From the NCBI RefSeq assembly GCF_902459685.1, contig NZ_CABPSF010000003.1, forward strand, positions 186,001-250,000: a stretch of 64,000 nt of DNA, read 5' to 3'. Under the pieces are notes generated by a model, which worked only from the letters and a program-made list of their open reading frames with translations, was not told the DNA's origin and ran no database searches. The position numbers were made by a program, and so were the translations under genes. Each line of letters begins with the position of its first letter. Position 1 is the stretch's first letter. Source of the DNA: Pandoraea iniqua (GTDB lineage Bacteria; Pseudomonadota; Gammaproteobacteria; Burkholderiales; Burkholderiaceae). Positions 1 to 38,106 of this stretch are shown one piece after another.

Positions 1-2104
1 AGCTGATCGACGCATCGACCACGGCATAGAAGCCCTGATTGGCGGTAAAGCCGTTACGTGTCGTCGACGTCTCGCTCACGGCGGTCACACCCGCGCCCAC
101 GGTGAGCCCATTCCAACTGCCCGGCAGGCGATAGCTGGTCCAGAGCTTGAAGATGTTGTGCGGCGAGATCGACGAGAACGGCGACGCGATGGTGTCGAAG
201 CTGTTCGAGTCTTCCAACTGGCTGTTGTTGTACGTGTAGCTGCCGAACAGCTTCCAGCCAGTCAGCAGCTCACCCGTGCCCGAAATTTCGAAGCCACGCG
301 TGCGGGCTTTGCCCAGCGCGACGTAGTGCGACTGGGTCGGGTCGTTCGGGTCGATCATCGCCCGGTTGGACTGGTTGATCTGATAGACCGCGAACGCCGT
401 CGTGAAGCGGCCGTCCATGAACTCGCCCTTGATCCCGGCTTCGTACTGGTCGCCCGTGATCGGCTTGATGAGCGTGCCCGAGGTCGTCAGCAGGTTGTCC
501 TGCGGCTGGAAGATGCTCGTATAGCTGGTGTAGACCGACCACGTCTTGTTGAGGTCGTACACCAACCCCGCATAGCCCGTGAACTTGCCGGCGTTACCCA
601 GCGAGTTGCCGTTCATGTTGAAGACGTTGTACGTCGGATCGACCGCGAACTTCGACTGGTACCAGCTCACGCGCCCGCCAAGAATCAAGGTCAACTGGTC
701 GAGCAGCGAGAGACGCGTCTGCGCGTAGATGCCGTATTGCTTGGCATAGGTGTTGTTGCGGCTCACCGTGTCGGGCGTGCCCGGGAACACCGGCATCGGG
801 TACAGGATGTTCAGCAGGTTGACGTTCGAGACGTTGAACAGGTTGTCCGGCGTGCCGTAGTACTGCGACTGATGCTCGACCATGCGCATGTAGTTGGCGC
901 CGATGGTGGCCTGATGCGTGCGGCCGAACAACGTAAACGGGCCGGTTGCGGACACGTCGATATTGGTCTTGCCCTCGCTCACCACGTTGTTCGTCGCGCT
1001 GATGTCGCCGGTGTACGTTGCCGGATCCCACGCATTGAACTGGCTCGCTTGCAGCGTGGTCGAGCGCGAATACACGTAATCGAAGACGGCCTTGGCGGTC
1101 CAGCCGCCGCCGAGCTTCTGGTGCAATTCGGCAAAGAGGTCCGTGGTGCGGAACGTATCGCGGTTCCAGCCCGCGCCGTAGTAGTGGCCGCGCGGCAGAT
1201 TGCCGTACGTGCCGTCGGTGTAGATGCCCCAGATCCACGGCTCGTTCGAGGTGTACTCGTTGTAGCTCGCGCCCACGCGCAGCAACGTCGTGGACGTCAG
1301 GTCGGCTTCCAGCGTGCCGTACAGCACTTTGTTGCGCGTGTTGGTGGTGTCCTGCACGCCATCGGCGCCGGTATAGGACATGACGGCGCGCCCGCGTAAC
1401 GACCCCGACGGGTTGAGCGGGCCACCGACGTCGATGGTGGCGCCACTGTTACCGCGCGTGCCGCCGCTCAGCGTCGCGCTGGCCTCGAACTCTTTCTGCG
1501 CGTGCTTGCGCACGAGGTTGACGGCACCGCCCGGTGCGCCAAAGCCATTGAGCAGACCCGACGGCCCGGTCAGCACTTCGACCCGGTCGTAGATCGCCAG
1601 ACTGGGCTGGAACGTATCGGCCGTGACCGACATGCTGCTGTTCACGAAGGACGGCGTGCCATCCACGAGGAACGACGTGATCGGGAAGCCGCGTGCGTAG
1701 TACTGCACACGGTCCGAGTCGCTCTGCAACGTGGTGATGCCCGGCGCGTACTGCATGGCGTCCTTGAGCGTCTGGAAGTTTTGTTCTCTGATTTGCTCCT
1801 GCGTGATCACCGACACCGATTGCGGAATTTCGCGCGCCGTCATCGGGATCTTCGAGCCGACCGTCGTCGGTGGGTTCAGCGCCTCGGCCACCGCGTCGCG
1901 CTGGTCGGCCACATTGGTCGCCGGCAGTGACGCGACCGGTGCGGCTTGTGACTGCGACTGTGATTGCGTCTGTGATTGCGTCTGTGACTGCGCCTGTGCA
2001 GCAGCGGCATGCCCCAAAAGCAGCAGCATGACCGCCAGACTTGTACGACTCGGTGTGAGTGCGCCCCTCCGTATTGTTCGGTACTGCCCGTGAATCGACT
2101 TCAT
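1..2104 (-). CDS. TonB-dependent siderophore receptor (3' end beyond window)
   Basis: This is an outer-membrane ferric-siderophore receptor, and its position beside the synthetase genes makes it the probable uptake channel for the siderophore made here. The visible 701 codons give a signal peptide (Leu-rich core at about residues 23-31), then a Gln-Ser/Gln-Thr dipeptide tract at residues 39-53. A plug domain follows, with the typical IPQSVSVIT segment and RVEVLTGPSGLL, and then a long beta-barrel. The reading frame is still open at the window edge, so only the last barrel strand or so is missing. ATG at 2104 is preceded by a GGAAGG ribosome site about 7 bases away. The gene is read in the same direction as the synthetases but sits 225 bases beyond them, behind its own Fur-type promoter. 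Confidence 0.95.
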   Translation of the reverse strand, partial: MKSIHGQYRTIRRGALTPSRTSLAVMLLLLGHAAAAQAQSQTQSQTQSQSQSQAAPVASLPATNVADQRDAVAEALNPPTTVGSKIPMTAREIPQSVSVITQEQIREQNFQTLKDAMQYAPGITTLQSDSDRVQYYARGFPITSFLVDGTPSFVNSSMSVTADTFQPSLAIYDRVEVLTGPSGLLNGFGAPGGAVNLVRKHAQKEFEASATLSGGTRGNSGATIDVGGPLNPSGSLRGRAVMSYTGADGVQDTTNTRNKVLYGTLEADLTSTTLLRVGASYNEYTSNEPWIWGIYTDGTYGNLPRGHYYGAGWNRDTFRTTDLFAELHQKLGGGWTAKAVFDYVYSRSTTLQASQFNAWDPATYTGDISATNNVVSEGKTNIDVSATGPFTLFGRTHQATIGANYMRMVEHQSQYYGTPDNLFNVSNVNLLNILYPMPVFPGTPDTVSRNNTYAKQYGIYAQTRLSLLDQLTLILGGRVSWYQSKFAVDPTYNVFNMNGNSLGNAGKFTGYAGLVYDLNKTWSVYTSYTSIFQPQDNLLTTSGTLIKPITGDQYEAGIKGEFMDGRFTTAFAVYQINQSNRAMIDPNDPTQSHYVALGKARTRGFEISGTGELLTGWKLFGSYTYNNSQLEDSNSFDTIASPFSSISPHNIFKLWTSYRLPGSWNGLTVGAGVTAVSETSTTRNGFTANQGFYAVVDASIS

Positions 2105-2199
2105 GTGCAACCTTCCCCTTGACGTGTGGTGGCGCGCTCTCAGCGGCGCATGCTGCATCGGGATCAGGCGCGCTGTCCCGACGTAAAAATAGAAATGGA

Positions 2200-2228
2200 A
2201 TAATAACCGTTCTCATTTGCATTCACAA
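2200..2228 (-). promoter_or_regulatory. sigma70-type promoter with overlapping Fur box for the receptor gene
   Basis: Read on the minus strand, TTGTGA (2228-2223) and TATTAT (2205-2200) are separated by 17 bases, a good -35/-10 pair. A 19-base Fur-like site at 2200-2218 overlaps the -10 and spacer and matches the classical Fur consensus at about 10 of 19 positions. This predicts iron repression of the receptor. The start site is inferred only. Confidence 0.55.
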
Positions 2229-2237
2229 CGAGAACGG
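2207..2237. repeat. 8-bp perfect inverted repeat in the receptor promoter
   Basis: CCGTTCTC at 2207-2214 and GAGAACGG at 2230-2237 form a perfect dyad with a 15-base spacer. It straddles the -35 element and the Fur-like site. It could be a second operator; there is no T-tract, so it is not an obvious terminator. Confidence 0.5.
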
Positions 2238-2329
2238 GCCGGACCTTCATGACAACGAAATGATTTCGGAAACCACCCGGGGCATGCCCGGGGGGATCTC
2301 GCCGATTGTTTGTTGGTTTTTCCCGCCGC

Positions 2330-5300
2330 TCAGGTCGCAGCGCCACTTGCCTGACGCGCACGCGCCAGCCAAGCCGCTTGGGCTTCCGGCGGCAACGCGT
2401 CGAACGCCAGCCGTGCCTGCGCACGGCGAACGAGTCCATCACCGCCGTCCGGGCGCGCTTGCAGTGCGCTGGCCAGCCCGCGAATCGTGGGCGTGGCGAA
2501 GACCTGCCCGGGCAGCACCTCGATATGCAGCCCTTCGCCGATACGGGCGACAAAACGGATGACGGTCAGCGAGTCGCCGCCCAGCGCAAACAGGCTGCGC
2601 GTCACGCCAATCGGTGCGCGCCCCAGCAAGTCTTCAAGGCGCTTGGCCAACCAGATTTCGAGCGGTGTCTGCGGGGGGGCGTCGACGGCAGTGCCCTCGC
2701 CCGCCTGTTCTGTGACGCTGGGGTCCGGCAGTGCCTGACGATCCACCTTCCCGTTGGCCAGACGCGGCATCGCTGCCAGCGTCACGACAAACGCCGGTAC
2801 CCATGCACCGGGCAGTCGATTCGCCAGCGCTTCACTGACGCGCTGTTGCGCATCGGCGATCCCCGGCGCCACCACGTAGGCAGCGAGCTGCGTTTGTGTG
2901 CCAGTGCCCCAAGTGCGCACGGCCACTTGCGCGATGCCCGGAATGTCGCGGCACGCGGCTTCGATTTCCGCCGGCTCCACACGGTGGCCGCGAATCTTCA
3001 CCTGTTCGTCGGCACGGCCAAGCCATTGAATCCCGCCCTGCGGCAACCACCGTGCGACGTCGCCGGTGCGGTAGAGCCGTGCGCCCGGTTTGAACGGGTC
3101 GTCCACGAACCCTTCCCGGGCGTCGCGGCCGAGGTAGCCGTCCGTCAACTGCGCGCCGCCGATATAGAGCATCCCGCGGGCGCCGACCGGCGTGATCGAC
3201 AGGTCGTCGTCGAGTACGCGCGCATAGCAATTCGCGAGGGGCTGGGTCAGCGGCAGCGTGCCGATGTCGTGATCGCCCGGTGCCGCATCACCGCAGTCAT
3301 GGGTCAGCACCCCGACCGTGGTCTCCGTCGGTCCGTAGTGATTGACGACGCGAACGTCGGCGCGGATTTTCCGCAGCGTTCGAACCAGCGCTTGTGACGT
3401 CGCCTCCCCGCCGAGCACGACGGTGGCGGGCAACACGGGCGTGGCAATCTGCACCAATGCGTCGAGATGAGACGGGGTGATCTTGACGAGATCGACGCCT
3501 GTGCGGCCGACGAATCGGGCGAAGGCGGCACCGTCCGCCATATCGGCTTCAGTGGCGACGACCAGACACGCCCCGGCAGCCATGGCACCGAACAGTGCCG
3601 TATTGCCGAGATCGGCCGCGACAGTCGAGGTCAAGGCGATGCGATGACCGGGAGAGAGCGATAACCGGTCGGCGATCGCGTGGGCGTAGTTCACCAGTTG
3701 GCGATGCCCGATCGGTACGCCCTTCGGCACGCCGGTCGATCCCGAGGTGAATAAGACGTAGGCGCGATCCGCCGCGCGCGGGGCGGCTAGCGTGGCGTCG
3801 CCGGCCATTGGCTGTGCCAGCACCGCGAACGGTACGACGGGTACCGGTGTGGCTTCCGCCTCGGGTTCGAACGGTGGTGCCGCGACCGCCAACACTGGCT
3901 TGGCCTGCGACAGCACCGCGTGGATGCGGGCCGCTGGCCACGACGGATCGAGCGGTACATAAGCGGCCCCTGCCCGCATCGTTGCGAGCAAGGCAATCAC
4001 CATCTCCACCGAGCGCGGCATGGCGAGCGCCACGGTGTCGCCCGTGCGCACCCCGCGTGCCTGAAGATTAGCCGACACGGTCAATACTTCGCTCGCGATC
4101 TCGGACCATGTGAGGCGCCTGCCCTCGCCCTCGACGGCATTGGCGTCGGGCGTGTCCTGCGCGTGACGTAGCAATGCATGAATGACGGTCTCGTCCGGCA
4201 CCGCGAGCGTGGGCCCCGACCAGTTCATATAGCGTGATTGCTGAACGGTCGACGTAATGTCGATTTGCCGCCACGGCGCATCGGCACGCGACGCTTGAGC
4301 AGCAAGCGACGCAAGCATCGTCAGATACTGGTCTGCCAGCACATCGATCGCCTCGGCGGGATACGCCGACGTGTCTCCCGTCAGGGTGAATTGGGAGAGC
4401 GCGCCCCGCGCATCCGTTACCAGATCGAGATGGCATTCGGCCCTGCCGAGCGGCGCGTGTACACCGACCAGACGCGCCTGCCCGGCGGCCGAATCCCACA
4501 CCAGCGTGCGCAACGACGCGAGCCCGTGACTGGTGAGACTCGCCGGTACCGTCTCCTGCCGATGACGATGTTCGTCGATGGTCTCGTTCAGGTGGCAGGC
4601 CGTGTCTATCAGCGAAAGCGCATCGTCGAGGCGCACGCGTACCGGCAACCGGCGCTCGAACACGCCGAGCGAGCCCACGAGCGGCCCATAGTCCGTGCGG
4701 CAGTCATGACACACCGTGCCGTTGACCGGCGACTGGCCGCCAATGCGCGCGAGCAGCGCCCACCAAGCGGCCTGCAACAACAGGTCTGGCGCGGTGCCGC
4801 GCGCTTGGGCGATTGCCACCAACGCTTGTCCGATCTCCGCCGATACGGGGCGTCGGGCGGCGTGCCATGGCACGTCTTGCGCTGGTGCGTTGGACGCCCC
4901 CGCCTGATGACGCGCCGGCAGTCGAACGCCGTCGTGCGGGGCGCCGCCTTCGTCCAGATAGCGACGCCAGTAGGCCTGACCGTCAAGTCCGTCTTCGCCC
5001 TCGACAAGGCTGTCTCGCCACGAGGCAAAGTCCTCATAGCGCAATGGCGCGTCGTCGTCCGGCGTCGCCTGCGCGTGGGCATTTTGCGCATCGACGAGCA
5101 GCGCCTGTACGAGTGCAACGATGCTGGCCTCGTCGAACATCCACGCACGCGCCATCACGATGAGCCGCACGCCACTGCCCGTTTCGCCCTCGACATCGGC
5201 GGCGGCATCGCAAGTGAGCCAGATGGCGCAGGCATTGGCCTGCTGCGCCGCGGCTTGTTCCGGCATCGGCTCTGCCGCAATCGCCAGTGCGGCGGCATCC

Positions 5301-5603
5301 GCCGAATGGCCCGGCGCATGCAACTGAATCCACGGCAGCCCCTTAGGCGGCGCCTCGGGCAAATGGCGGACCCCGCGAAAGCCCTCGACCTGACCGGTCG
5401 CCATCGTCAGCATCTCGTGCCGTGCCGGCAGCGCGGCCCACGCGGCACGTACCGCGTCGGGTCCGAGGCCAGCGCCGGGCTCAACGACGACGGCCACGCA
5501 AGCGGCCTCCATGCCGAGCGCCATCCGTGCGCGTTGTTCCGGCGTCAGTGCGAATCCCGTATCGGTCATGGTCTGCGGTGTTGAGGTTGGCGTTGGCGTT
5601 GAG

Positions 5604-5611
<8 letters not shown>
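2330..5611 (-). CDS. NRPS, degenerate C-like/interface domain - A(Asp) - T
   Basis: This 1,093-residue synthetase activates one amino acid and holds it on a carrier domain. Residues 1 to about 480 have condensation-superfamily character, but the HHxxxDG motif reads RAWMFDE (155-161), so both catalytic histidines are gone. The A domain (about 490-960) reads DLTKVGHVGK at the ten specificity positions (Asp at 667 is the first), one change from the aspartate code DLTKVGHIGK. The carrier serine is S1014 (GGDSL). No thioesterase, reductase or terminal condensation domain follows. ATG at 5611 is chosen because AGGG lies 8 bases upstream; it overlaps the TGA of the upstream synthetase (5604-5606), so translation is probably coupled. 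The upstream protein ends in an aspartate-hydroxylase-like TauD domain. That suggests the degenerate domain is a docking 'interface' domain for beta-hydroxylation of carrier-bound Asp. Confidence 0.93.
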
Positions 5612-33884
<28,273 letters not shown>

Positions 33885-33906
33885 CGGTATGCCTGAAATT
33901 CGTTTC

Positions 33907-33928
33907 GATTCGACGATTCGACGATTCG
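33907..33928. repeat. short GATTCGAC tandem repeat upstream of the giant NRPS
   Basis: Two full copies and one partial copy of GATTCGAC lie 23 bases before the giant synthetase start codon, in the 92-base gap after the YqcI-family gene. No function is evident. Confidence 0.6.
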
Positions 33929-33976
33929 CGCCGCCTATCGGCCGCGCTTTGCTTTCCCAACGAGGGAAAACGTCGG

Positions 33977-35074
33977 CTACTCGGGTTGTTCGTTGTCGTT
34001 GCGCGACGGCGCAGGCGCCTGCGAGCCCGCGTGCGGGTTGTGGCCGGATGCCCCGTCACGGGTGCTGGCGTCGCCCTGCTCGATCAGCCGGGCGTGACCG
34101 GCATCGGCGTGCATCTGGCGCGCCACATGATTCGCGTGCGACAAATGCATGGCATGGGCGGTCGAGGGTGTTTCGATCGGATGCGGCTTCGGATGCACGG
34201 GGATCTTGCCGATCATCGGTGCGGGCGGTGCCGCTGCGGCGTGGGCAGACGTGGCGGAGGCGTCTTCGGCGGCCCGGCGCATCCGTTTGAGGAACGGGCA
34301 TTGGTCCGCAGCCGCAACGTTCTCGTCTTCGAGGAAGTACTGCTTCCATTCGAGATTGCCCGGGTCGCCATAGAAACCGAGGTCCGGGTGTGGGCCGACG
34401 GCGTCCCACTTGCGCAACCGTTCACGCACCTGTTCGCGCGCCTGACGGCCGATCACCTTGTTCGTGATGGTGTCGACGAAGACCGCGCGCGGCTGGAACA
34501 GCAGGACCATGCCCGGCCCGAGGTTGCGGCTGTGCCGTTGCGAAAACGACGGGCACGCGCAGACCACGAACATTTGCAGCCCGCCGTAGCCGAACTCCCA
34601 ATCCTCATGCGACGGCGGCACCTGCTGGTCGGCCTCCGGATCGGGATCGACGTTATGCAGATACTGCAAGGTGCCCCAGAACAGGTCGTGATACTCGTTA
34701 TGCGTCAGCGGCGTGGTGTCCGGTTCATAAAAGATGGCAATGTTGTTGCGACGGAACTCGGGCTGCGACGCGAGGCGCGCGAACGTGAGCATCGTCGCGG
34801 GCAGCATCGCGTTGTCCTTGCCGTTCACGAACGTGTAGAACATCTCGCCGCGACGCTCGGCAATGGTGCCGAAGAAGCACGGATACTCCGGGTGCATGAC
34901 CTGCGTGCGAAGCGTTTCGTACGAGGTCTCCAGCCAGTCGGGCAGAACGACGTCGCCGACCTGCTCGCCGAGGATGACGCGTGAGCGCCAGTCGCTGGCG
35001 GTGGCGCGCCGTGGCGCAGGGGAAGACTCGGTCGAACGGGGGGAATCAAGAACATCGCGGGGGTCGAGCTGCAT
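33977..35074 (-). CDS. YqcI/YcgG-family (GrbE-like) heme-type N-oxygenase
   Basis: This 365-residue protein belongs to the YqcI/YcgG family: PCFFGT near the N-terminus and a DQCPF motif after the core are typical. Family members include the heme-dependent arginine N-hydroxylase of D-cycloserine biosynthesis and the GrbE-type enzyme of gramibactin clusters. Its place between the diiron-cupin gene and the synthetase supports a role in making graminine, the diazeniumdiolate amino acid, from arginine. The C-terminal 90 residues are low-complexity, rich in Ala, Pro and His. ATG at 35074 has GGAG 7 bases upstream. It is separated from the preceding gene by an unusual 229-base gap full of dyads. Family assignment is firm; the exact reaction is inferred. 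Confidence 0.85.
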   Translation of the reverse strand: MQLDPRDVLDSPRSTESSPAPRRATASDWRSRVILGEQVGDVVLPDWLETSYETLRTQVMHPEYPCFFGTIAERRGEMFYTFVNGKDNAMLPATMLTFARLASQPEFRRNNIAIFYEPDTTPLTHNEYHDLFWGTLQYLHNVDPDPEADQQVPPSHEDWEFGYGGLQMFVVCACPSFSQRHSRNLGPGMVLLFQPRAVFVDTITNKVIGRQAREQVRERLRKWDAVGPHPDLGFYGDPGNLEWKQYFLEDENVAAADQCPFLKRMRRAAEDASATSAHAAAAPPAPMIGKIPVHPKPHPIETPSTAHAMHLSHANHVARQMHADAGHARLIEQGDASTRDGASGHNPHAGSQAPAPSRNDNEQPE

Positions 35075-35303
35075 GAGCTTCTCCGTCGAAACTGCGCGCG
35101 CCGGCCCGGGCCGGCTGTCATTGCGTCACACATCGACCACCGCGAGTCGAAACGAGTCGCGGTGGGACGCATGAACGTGCCTAGAAAATTAGTCGTACTA
35201 ATCGGCTATTCGATTCGATAGCCTTGAGACAATCAGACAATCCGGTCGCCGGCGCTACGTGGGTGCGCCGGCGTTGCCGCGAATGGGCATGGGGGGCAAC
35301 GGC
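35075..35303. promoter_or_regulatory. 229-base intra-operon gap with four inverted repeats
   Basis: No gene is seen here. Four perfect dyads occur: CCACCGCGA/TCGCGGTGG (35137-35145, 35157-35165), ATTAGT-CGT-ACTAAT (35188-35202), GGCTAT/ATAGCC (35204-35209, 35218-35223) and GCCGGCGC/GCGCCGGC (35248-35255, 35265-35272). None is followed by a minus-strand T-tract, so they are not standard terminators. The ATTAGT dyad looks like a protein operator. An internal promoter or an mRNA processing region would both fit. Confidence 0.5.
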
Positions 35304-36788
35304 TCAGGCGAGCGCGGCAGAAGACTTCGGTGCCGGCGCGTTCGGCGCATTGTTCGGCGAATTTCCTGCGTGCAGGGCTTCGAACCATGCATCCGGAATG
35401 ATCGGCTGGTGATAGGTGCATTCGTGCGAGACGACCGTCGAGCCATGCAACCGGCCATCGGGAATCAGCACGCTGTCGCCCTGCTTCATCTTCAGTTGCA
35501 TACCGAGATTGCCCCAGAAGATCATGTCGCCCGACTCGATCACCACGAGTCGATGGTCGTTATGCACGTGCGTGGTGGAGCACATCTCGCGTGGCTCGAC
35601 AAACGTCTCACGGTCGATGCCCGGGCACTCGGCTTCGATGCGCCCTTCCACTTGCTTCGCGAAAGCCACATAACGCTCGATCGCCGACAGCCAGCGCAGT
35701 TGTTCACCCAGATCCCAACGGCCGCGCGCGCCCATGAGTTCGGCTGCGCCAAGCCCTTGACTCACGCGGGCCAGTCCTTCGGCACCGTACTGCGTGCCAA
35801 TTTGCGTCGTCGCGGCGGTCGCCCGGCGGAGCAGATCCGCGACGGCGTCTTCCAGCGGCAGTTGTTGGATCGGCAGGCCGTGCAGCATATGCGGGCAGGC
35901 AGCGGCAGCGGCCTGACAGAAGGCCAGCATCTCGGCTTCTGCGACAAACGCTGCGCCTAATAGCGCGAAAGCCCGGTCGGGCCGCGCGCCCAGCGCGTAG
36001 AGCAAATTGCACTTCGCGAGGCTCGTCGGCAGATAAAACTGCCAGTACGAGTGCTCGCGGCGCGTCAGGTCCAGCGCGCCGGCCACACGGGTGAGCAGCG
36101 CGTCTTGCGCCGCGTCCGTCATGCTCGGGCGAGCATCGGGCGACACTGCATCGAAATAGCCCGACGCCACGGCACGGGCGACTGCGGTACGGCGCGACGG
36201 AGCGAGGCTCCAGCGCTGGATCATGATGAAGCGCAGTCCTTCCGGCAAATACTCGTTACGTTGCAGCAGCGCGAAGATGTCGCTCCACCACGCGTGTTCA
36301 GTGCGCACGATGGCGTCGAGGGCATCCGTTAGCGCGCCGGGCGTGGCGTCTGCCTTACCTTCGTTGCCGAGAAACGCATACGCGTAGTTCTCGAGGTACG
36401 CCCGGATGCGCGCGCCCAGCACTTGGTTGCGCTCGCTGTAGAACGCGTCGGCGCTGGCAAAAATGTCCACACCGCCGTTCGCATCACCCGGGCGCGGCAT
36501 GCGAGCGATGCCCACTTCGTTGATACACATCAGCAGGCGCTGCGATGCCAGCATCGGCAGGCGGCTCACCGTCTCGGCGCGCACGGCCTTCTTGAATTGC
36601 AGGAACTCGAGATCTTCCGGGCGCAACGGCCGGCGGTAGAAGTCTTCGTCCAGCTCCAGTTCTTCGACGACGGCGCTACGAAACGCCATATGCGACGCGA
36701 ATTCCCGAATCAGTGGCAACGTGTCGTCGCGGACTTCGAGATAGGGGGCGAAATCGAACAGCGGGGGGAGGCCTTGCACGATGTCCAT
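35304..36788 (-). CDS. GrbD-like protein: heme-oxygenase-like diiron region fused to cupin
   Basis: A 494-residue two-part protein. The N-terminal two-thirds is helical with repeated Glu-His pairs (E164-H165 in TEHAWW, E245-H246 in REHSYW), as expected of heme-oxygenase-like diiron oxygenases. The last 110 residues form a cupin (H407-x-H409 in THVHND, then a Glu and a later His). This fusion matches GrbD-type proteins, which with the YqcI-type partner build the N-N bond of graminine in gramibactin clusters. ATG at 36788 lies 13 bases after the thioesterase stop. Its GGAG abuts the start codon, while GTG at 36779 is better spaced (9 bases), so the true start may be three codons in. Reaction order is not known from the sequence. 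Confidence 0.82.
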   Translation of the reverse strand: MDIVQGLPPLFDFAPYLEVRDDTLPLIREFASHMAFRSAVVEELELDEDFYRRPLRPEDLEFLQFKKAVRAETVSRLPMLASQRLLMCINEVGIARMPRPGDANGGVDIFASADAFYSERNQVLGARIRAYLENYAYAFLGNEGKADATPGALTDALDAIVRTEHAWWSDIFALLQRNEYLPEGLRFIMIQRWSLAPSRRTAVARAVASGYFDAVSPDARPSMTDAAQDALLTRVAGALDLTRREHSYWQFYLPTSLAKCNLLYALGARPDRAFALLGAAFVAEAEMLAFCQAAAAACPHMLHGLPIQQLPLEDAVADLLRRATAATTQIGTQYGAEGLARVSQGLGAAELMGARGRWDLGEQLRWLSAIERYVAFAKQVEGRIEAECPGIDRETFVEPREMCSTTHVHNDHRLVVIESGDMIFWGNLGMQLKMKQGDSVLIPDGRLHGSTVVSHECTYHQPIIPDAWFEALHAGNSPNNAPNAPAPKSSAALA

Positions 36789-36801
36789 CTCCGTATTGAC
36801 G

Positions 36802-37563
36802 TCAGACGAGCGCCCGGACAGGCGTCTCGGTGAGACCGGCCACCTCGCGCAGCTGCGCAATGACGTGCGTCAGCAGCGCGTCGCGGTGGGTATTGATGAA
36901 AAAATGCCCGGCCGGTAAGCGCGCCGAGGTGAACGGCCCCGTCGTCTCGCTGGCCCAAGCCGGGTCGTTGGCAGGTACGACGCAGCGCGCATCGTCGTTG
37001 CCGTTGATCGCCAGTAACGGGCACGCCAACGGCGCCCGCGCGGGCGGATCGTAGGTGCCGCACAGGTGAAAGTCGGCGCGCAGCGCCGGCATGACCAGCG
37101 CCATGAATTCCGGGTTGCTCAGCAGGCTGTCCGGCATACCGCCCAGCCGCCGGACTTCGGCAATAAAGGTGGCGTCGTCGCAGGTCAGCCAGTGTGTTTC
37201 ACGCACCCGCAAGACCGGCGCAAGACTTGCCGAGGCGCCAAACCAACGCGGGCTTACGCCCAGCCGTGCCCGTAGCGCGTGGGCCATTTCGAGCCCCACG
37301 AGCGCGCCCATGCTATGGCCGAAGATCGCGAACGGCTGCGGCGCCTGCCCCGGCACCATGAGGTGCGTGAGCGCCTGCGCCACCATGTCGTCGATGAATT
37401 CGGGCCAACGATGCAGCGGCGTGTCGCCGTGGCGTACGCCCCGCCCCGCCGGATGCAACATGACGGGACGAATCGAAGCCGGCAGCGAGCGAGGCCACTC
37501 GCGATAGATCGCGGCACTGCCACCGGCATACGGCAGGCAGAACAGTGTGAGGGGAGCGAGCAT
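36802..37563 (-). CDS. type II thioesterase of the NRPS
   Basis: A 253-residue alpha/beta hydrolase with the nucleophile motif GHSMG (S84), FCLPYAGGSA at the N-terminus and GHFF near the C-terminus, all standard for stand-alone type II thioesterases. These enzymes clear misprimed carrier domains. Because neither synthetase ends in a TE domain, this protein might also release the product, which is a guess. It lies 39 bases after the MbtH-like gene and 13 bases before the diiron-cupin gene. Confidence 0.93.
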   Translation of the reverse strand: MLAPLTLFCLPYAGGSAAIYREWPRSLPASIRPVMLHPAGRGVRHGDTPLHRWPEFIDDMVAQALTHLMVPGQAPQPFAIFGHSMGALVGLEMAHALRARLGVSPRWFGASASLAPVLRVRETHWLTCDDATFIAEVRRLGGMPDSLLSNPEFMALVMPALRADFHLCGTYDPPARAPLACPLLAINGNDDARCVVPANDPAWASETTGPFTSARLPAGHFFINTHRDALLTHVIAQLREVAGLTETPVRALV

Positions 37564-37602
37564 TCAGGCGTCGCCAGTCGACAGGACGGGGTTCGGGCGC
37601 AA

Positions 37603-37851
37603 TCAGTGCACCGAGGCAGAAGTACCGGCGCTCGCCGGCTGGCCGCCCTGCTCGGCCATTGCCTTTTGCAGGCTCAGTGGGCGCATGTCGGTCCAGTGCT
37701 CCTCGATGTAGGCCAGACATTGGGCCTTGTTGCCCTTCATGCCGACCGCGTGCCAGCCGCCCGGAATTGCCTTGTAGCTCGGCCAGATCGAATACTGCGC
37801 CTCGTGGTTCATCACAACTTCGAATTCCGCGTTTTCGTCGTCCCAGCTCAT
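37603..37851 (-). CDS. MbtH-like NRPS accessory protein
   Basis: An 82-residue protein with the family signature: SWDDEN near the start, then [10 protein letters not shown] and PGGWHAVG. MbtH proteins bind A domains and are needed for their activity or solubility. A longer frame exists upstream, but ATG at 37851 is chosen because it gives the usual length and has GGGAG 7 bases before it. It is the first gene of the minus-strand siderophore operon. Confidence 0.95.
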   Translation of the reverse strand: MSWDDENAEFEVVMNHEAQYSIWPSYKAIPGGWHAVGMKGNKAQCLAYIEEHWTDMRPLSLQKAMAEQGGQPASAGTSASVH

Positions 37852-37942
37852 TGCGTTGCTCCCAGAAGGTTCGAATTCCTTAGTACTTTTGCCTCCGGAT
37901 ATCACCCGGAAACGTACCGATTCAGCCAACGATTTATGGCTA

Positions 37943-37961
37943 GTTAATGAGAATCATTCCT
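37943..37961 (-). promoter_or_regulatory. Fur box of the siderophore operon
   Basis: The core AATGAGAATCATT lies in a 19-base site matching the classical Fur consensus at 14 of 19 positions, the best Fur site in the window. It sits about 15 bases downstream of the proposed -10 and 92 bases before the MbtH start, suited to blocking transcription when iron is plentiful. Confidence 0.75.
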
Positions 37962-37975
37962 CATTAGAGATGGTG

Positions 37976-38005
37976 AATCTACAAAAGAGACACCACGACT
38001 GTCAA
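37976..38005 (-). promoter_or_regulatory. probable sigma70 promoter of the siderophore operon
   Basis: On the minus strand a perfect TTGACA (38005-38000) is followed after 18 bases by TAGATT (37981-37976, 4 of 6 matches). It is placed just upstream of the Fur box. Confidence 0.45.
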
Positions 38006-38106
38006 TCGAATTCTGATCATTTCAACCTAAATATCCTTCATCTTCGTCATATTTTTATGACAACCCACCACAGATATCAGAACCTCAAACACGATAGGAT
38101 TTCTCT

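Noticed and set aside
2274-2297. Inverted repeat around GCATGC downstream of the Asp synthetase as a terminator
   Set aside because: The stem has a central mismatch and no T-tract follows on the minus strand, so it was not called.
4609-5148. Alternative minus-strand frames within the Asp synthetase suggesting a frameshift in the degenerate C domain
   Set aside because: The main frame is open throughout 2330-5611 with consistent domain sequence; the loss of HHxxxDG is by substitution, not by frameshift.
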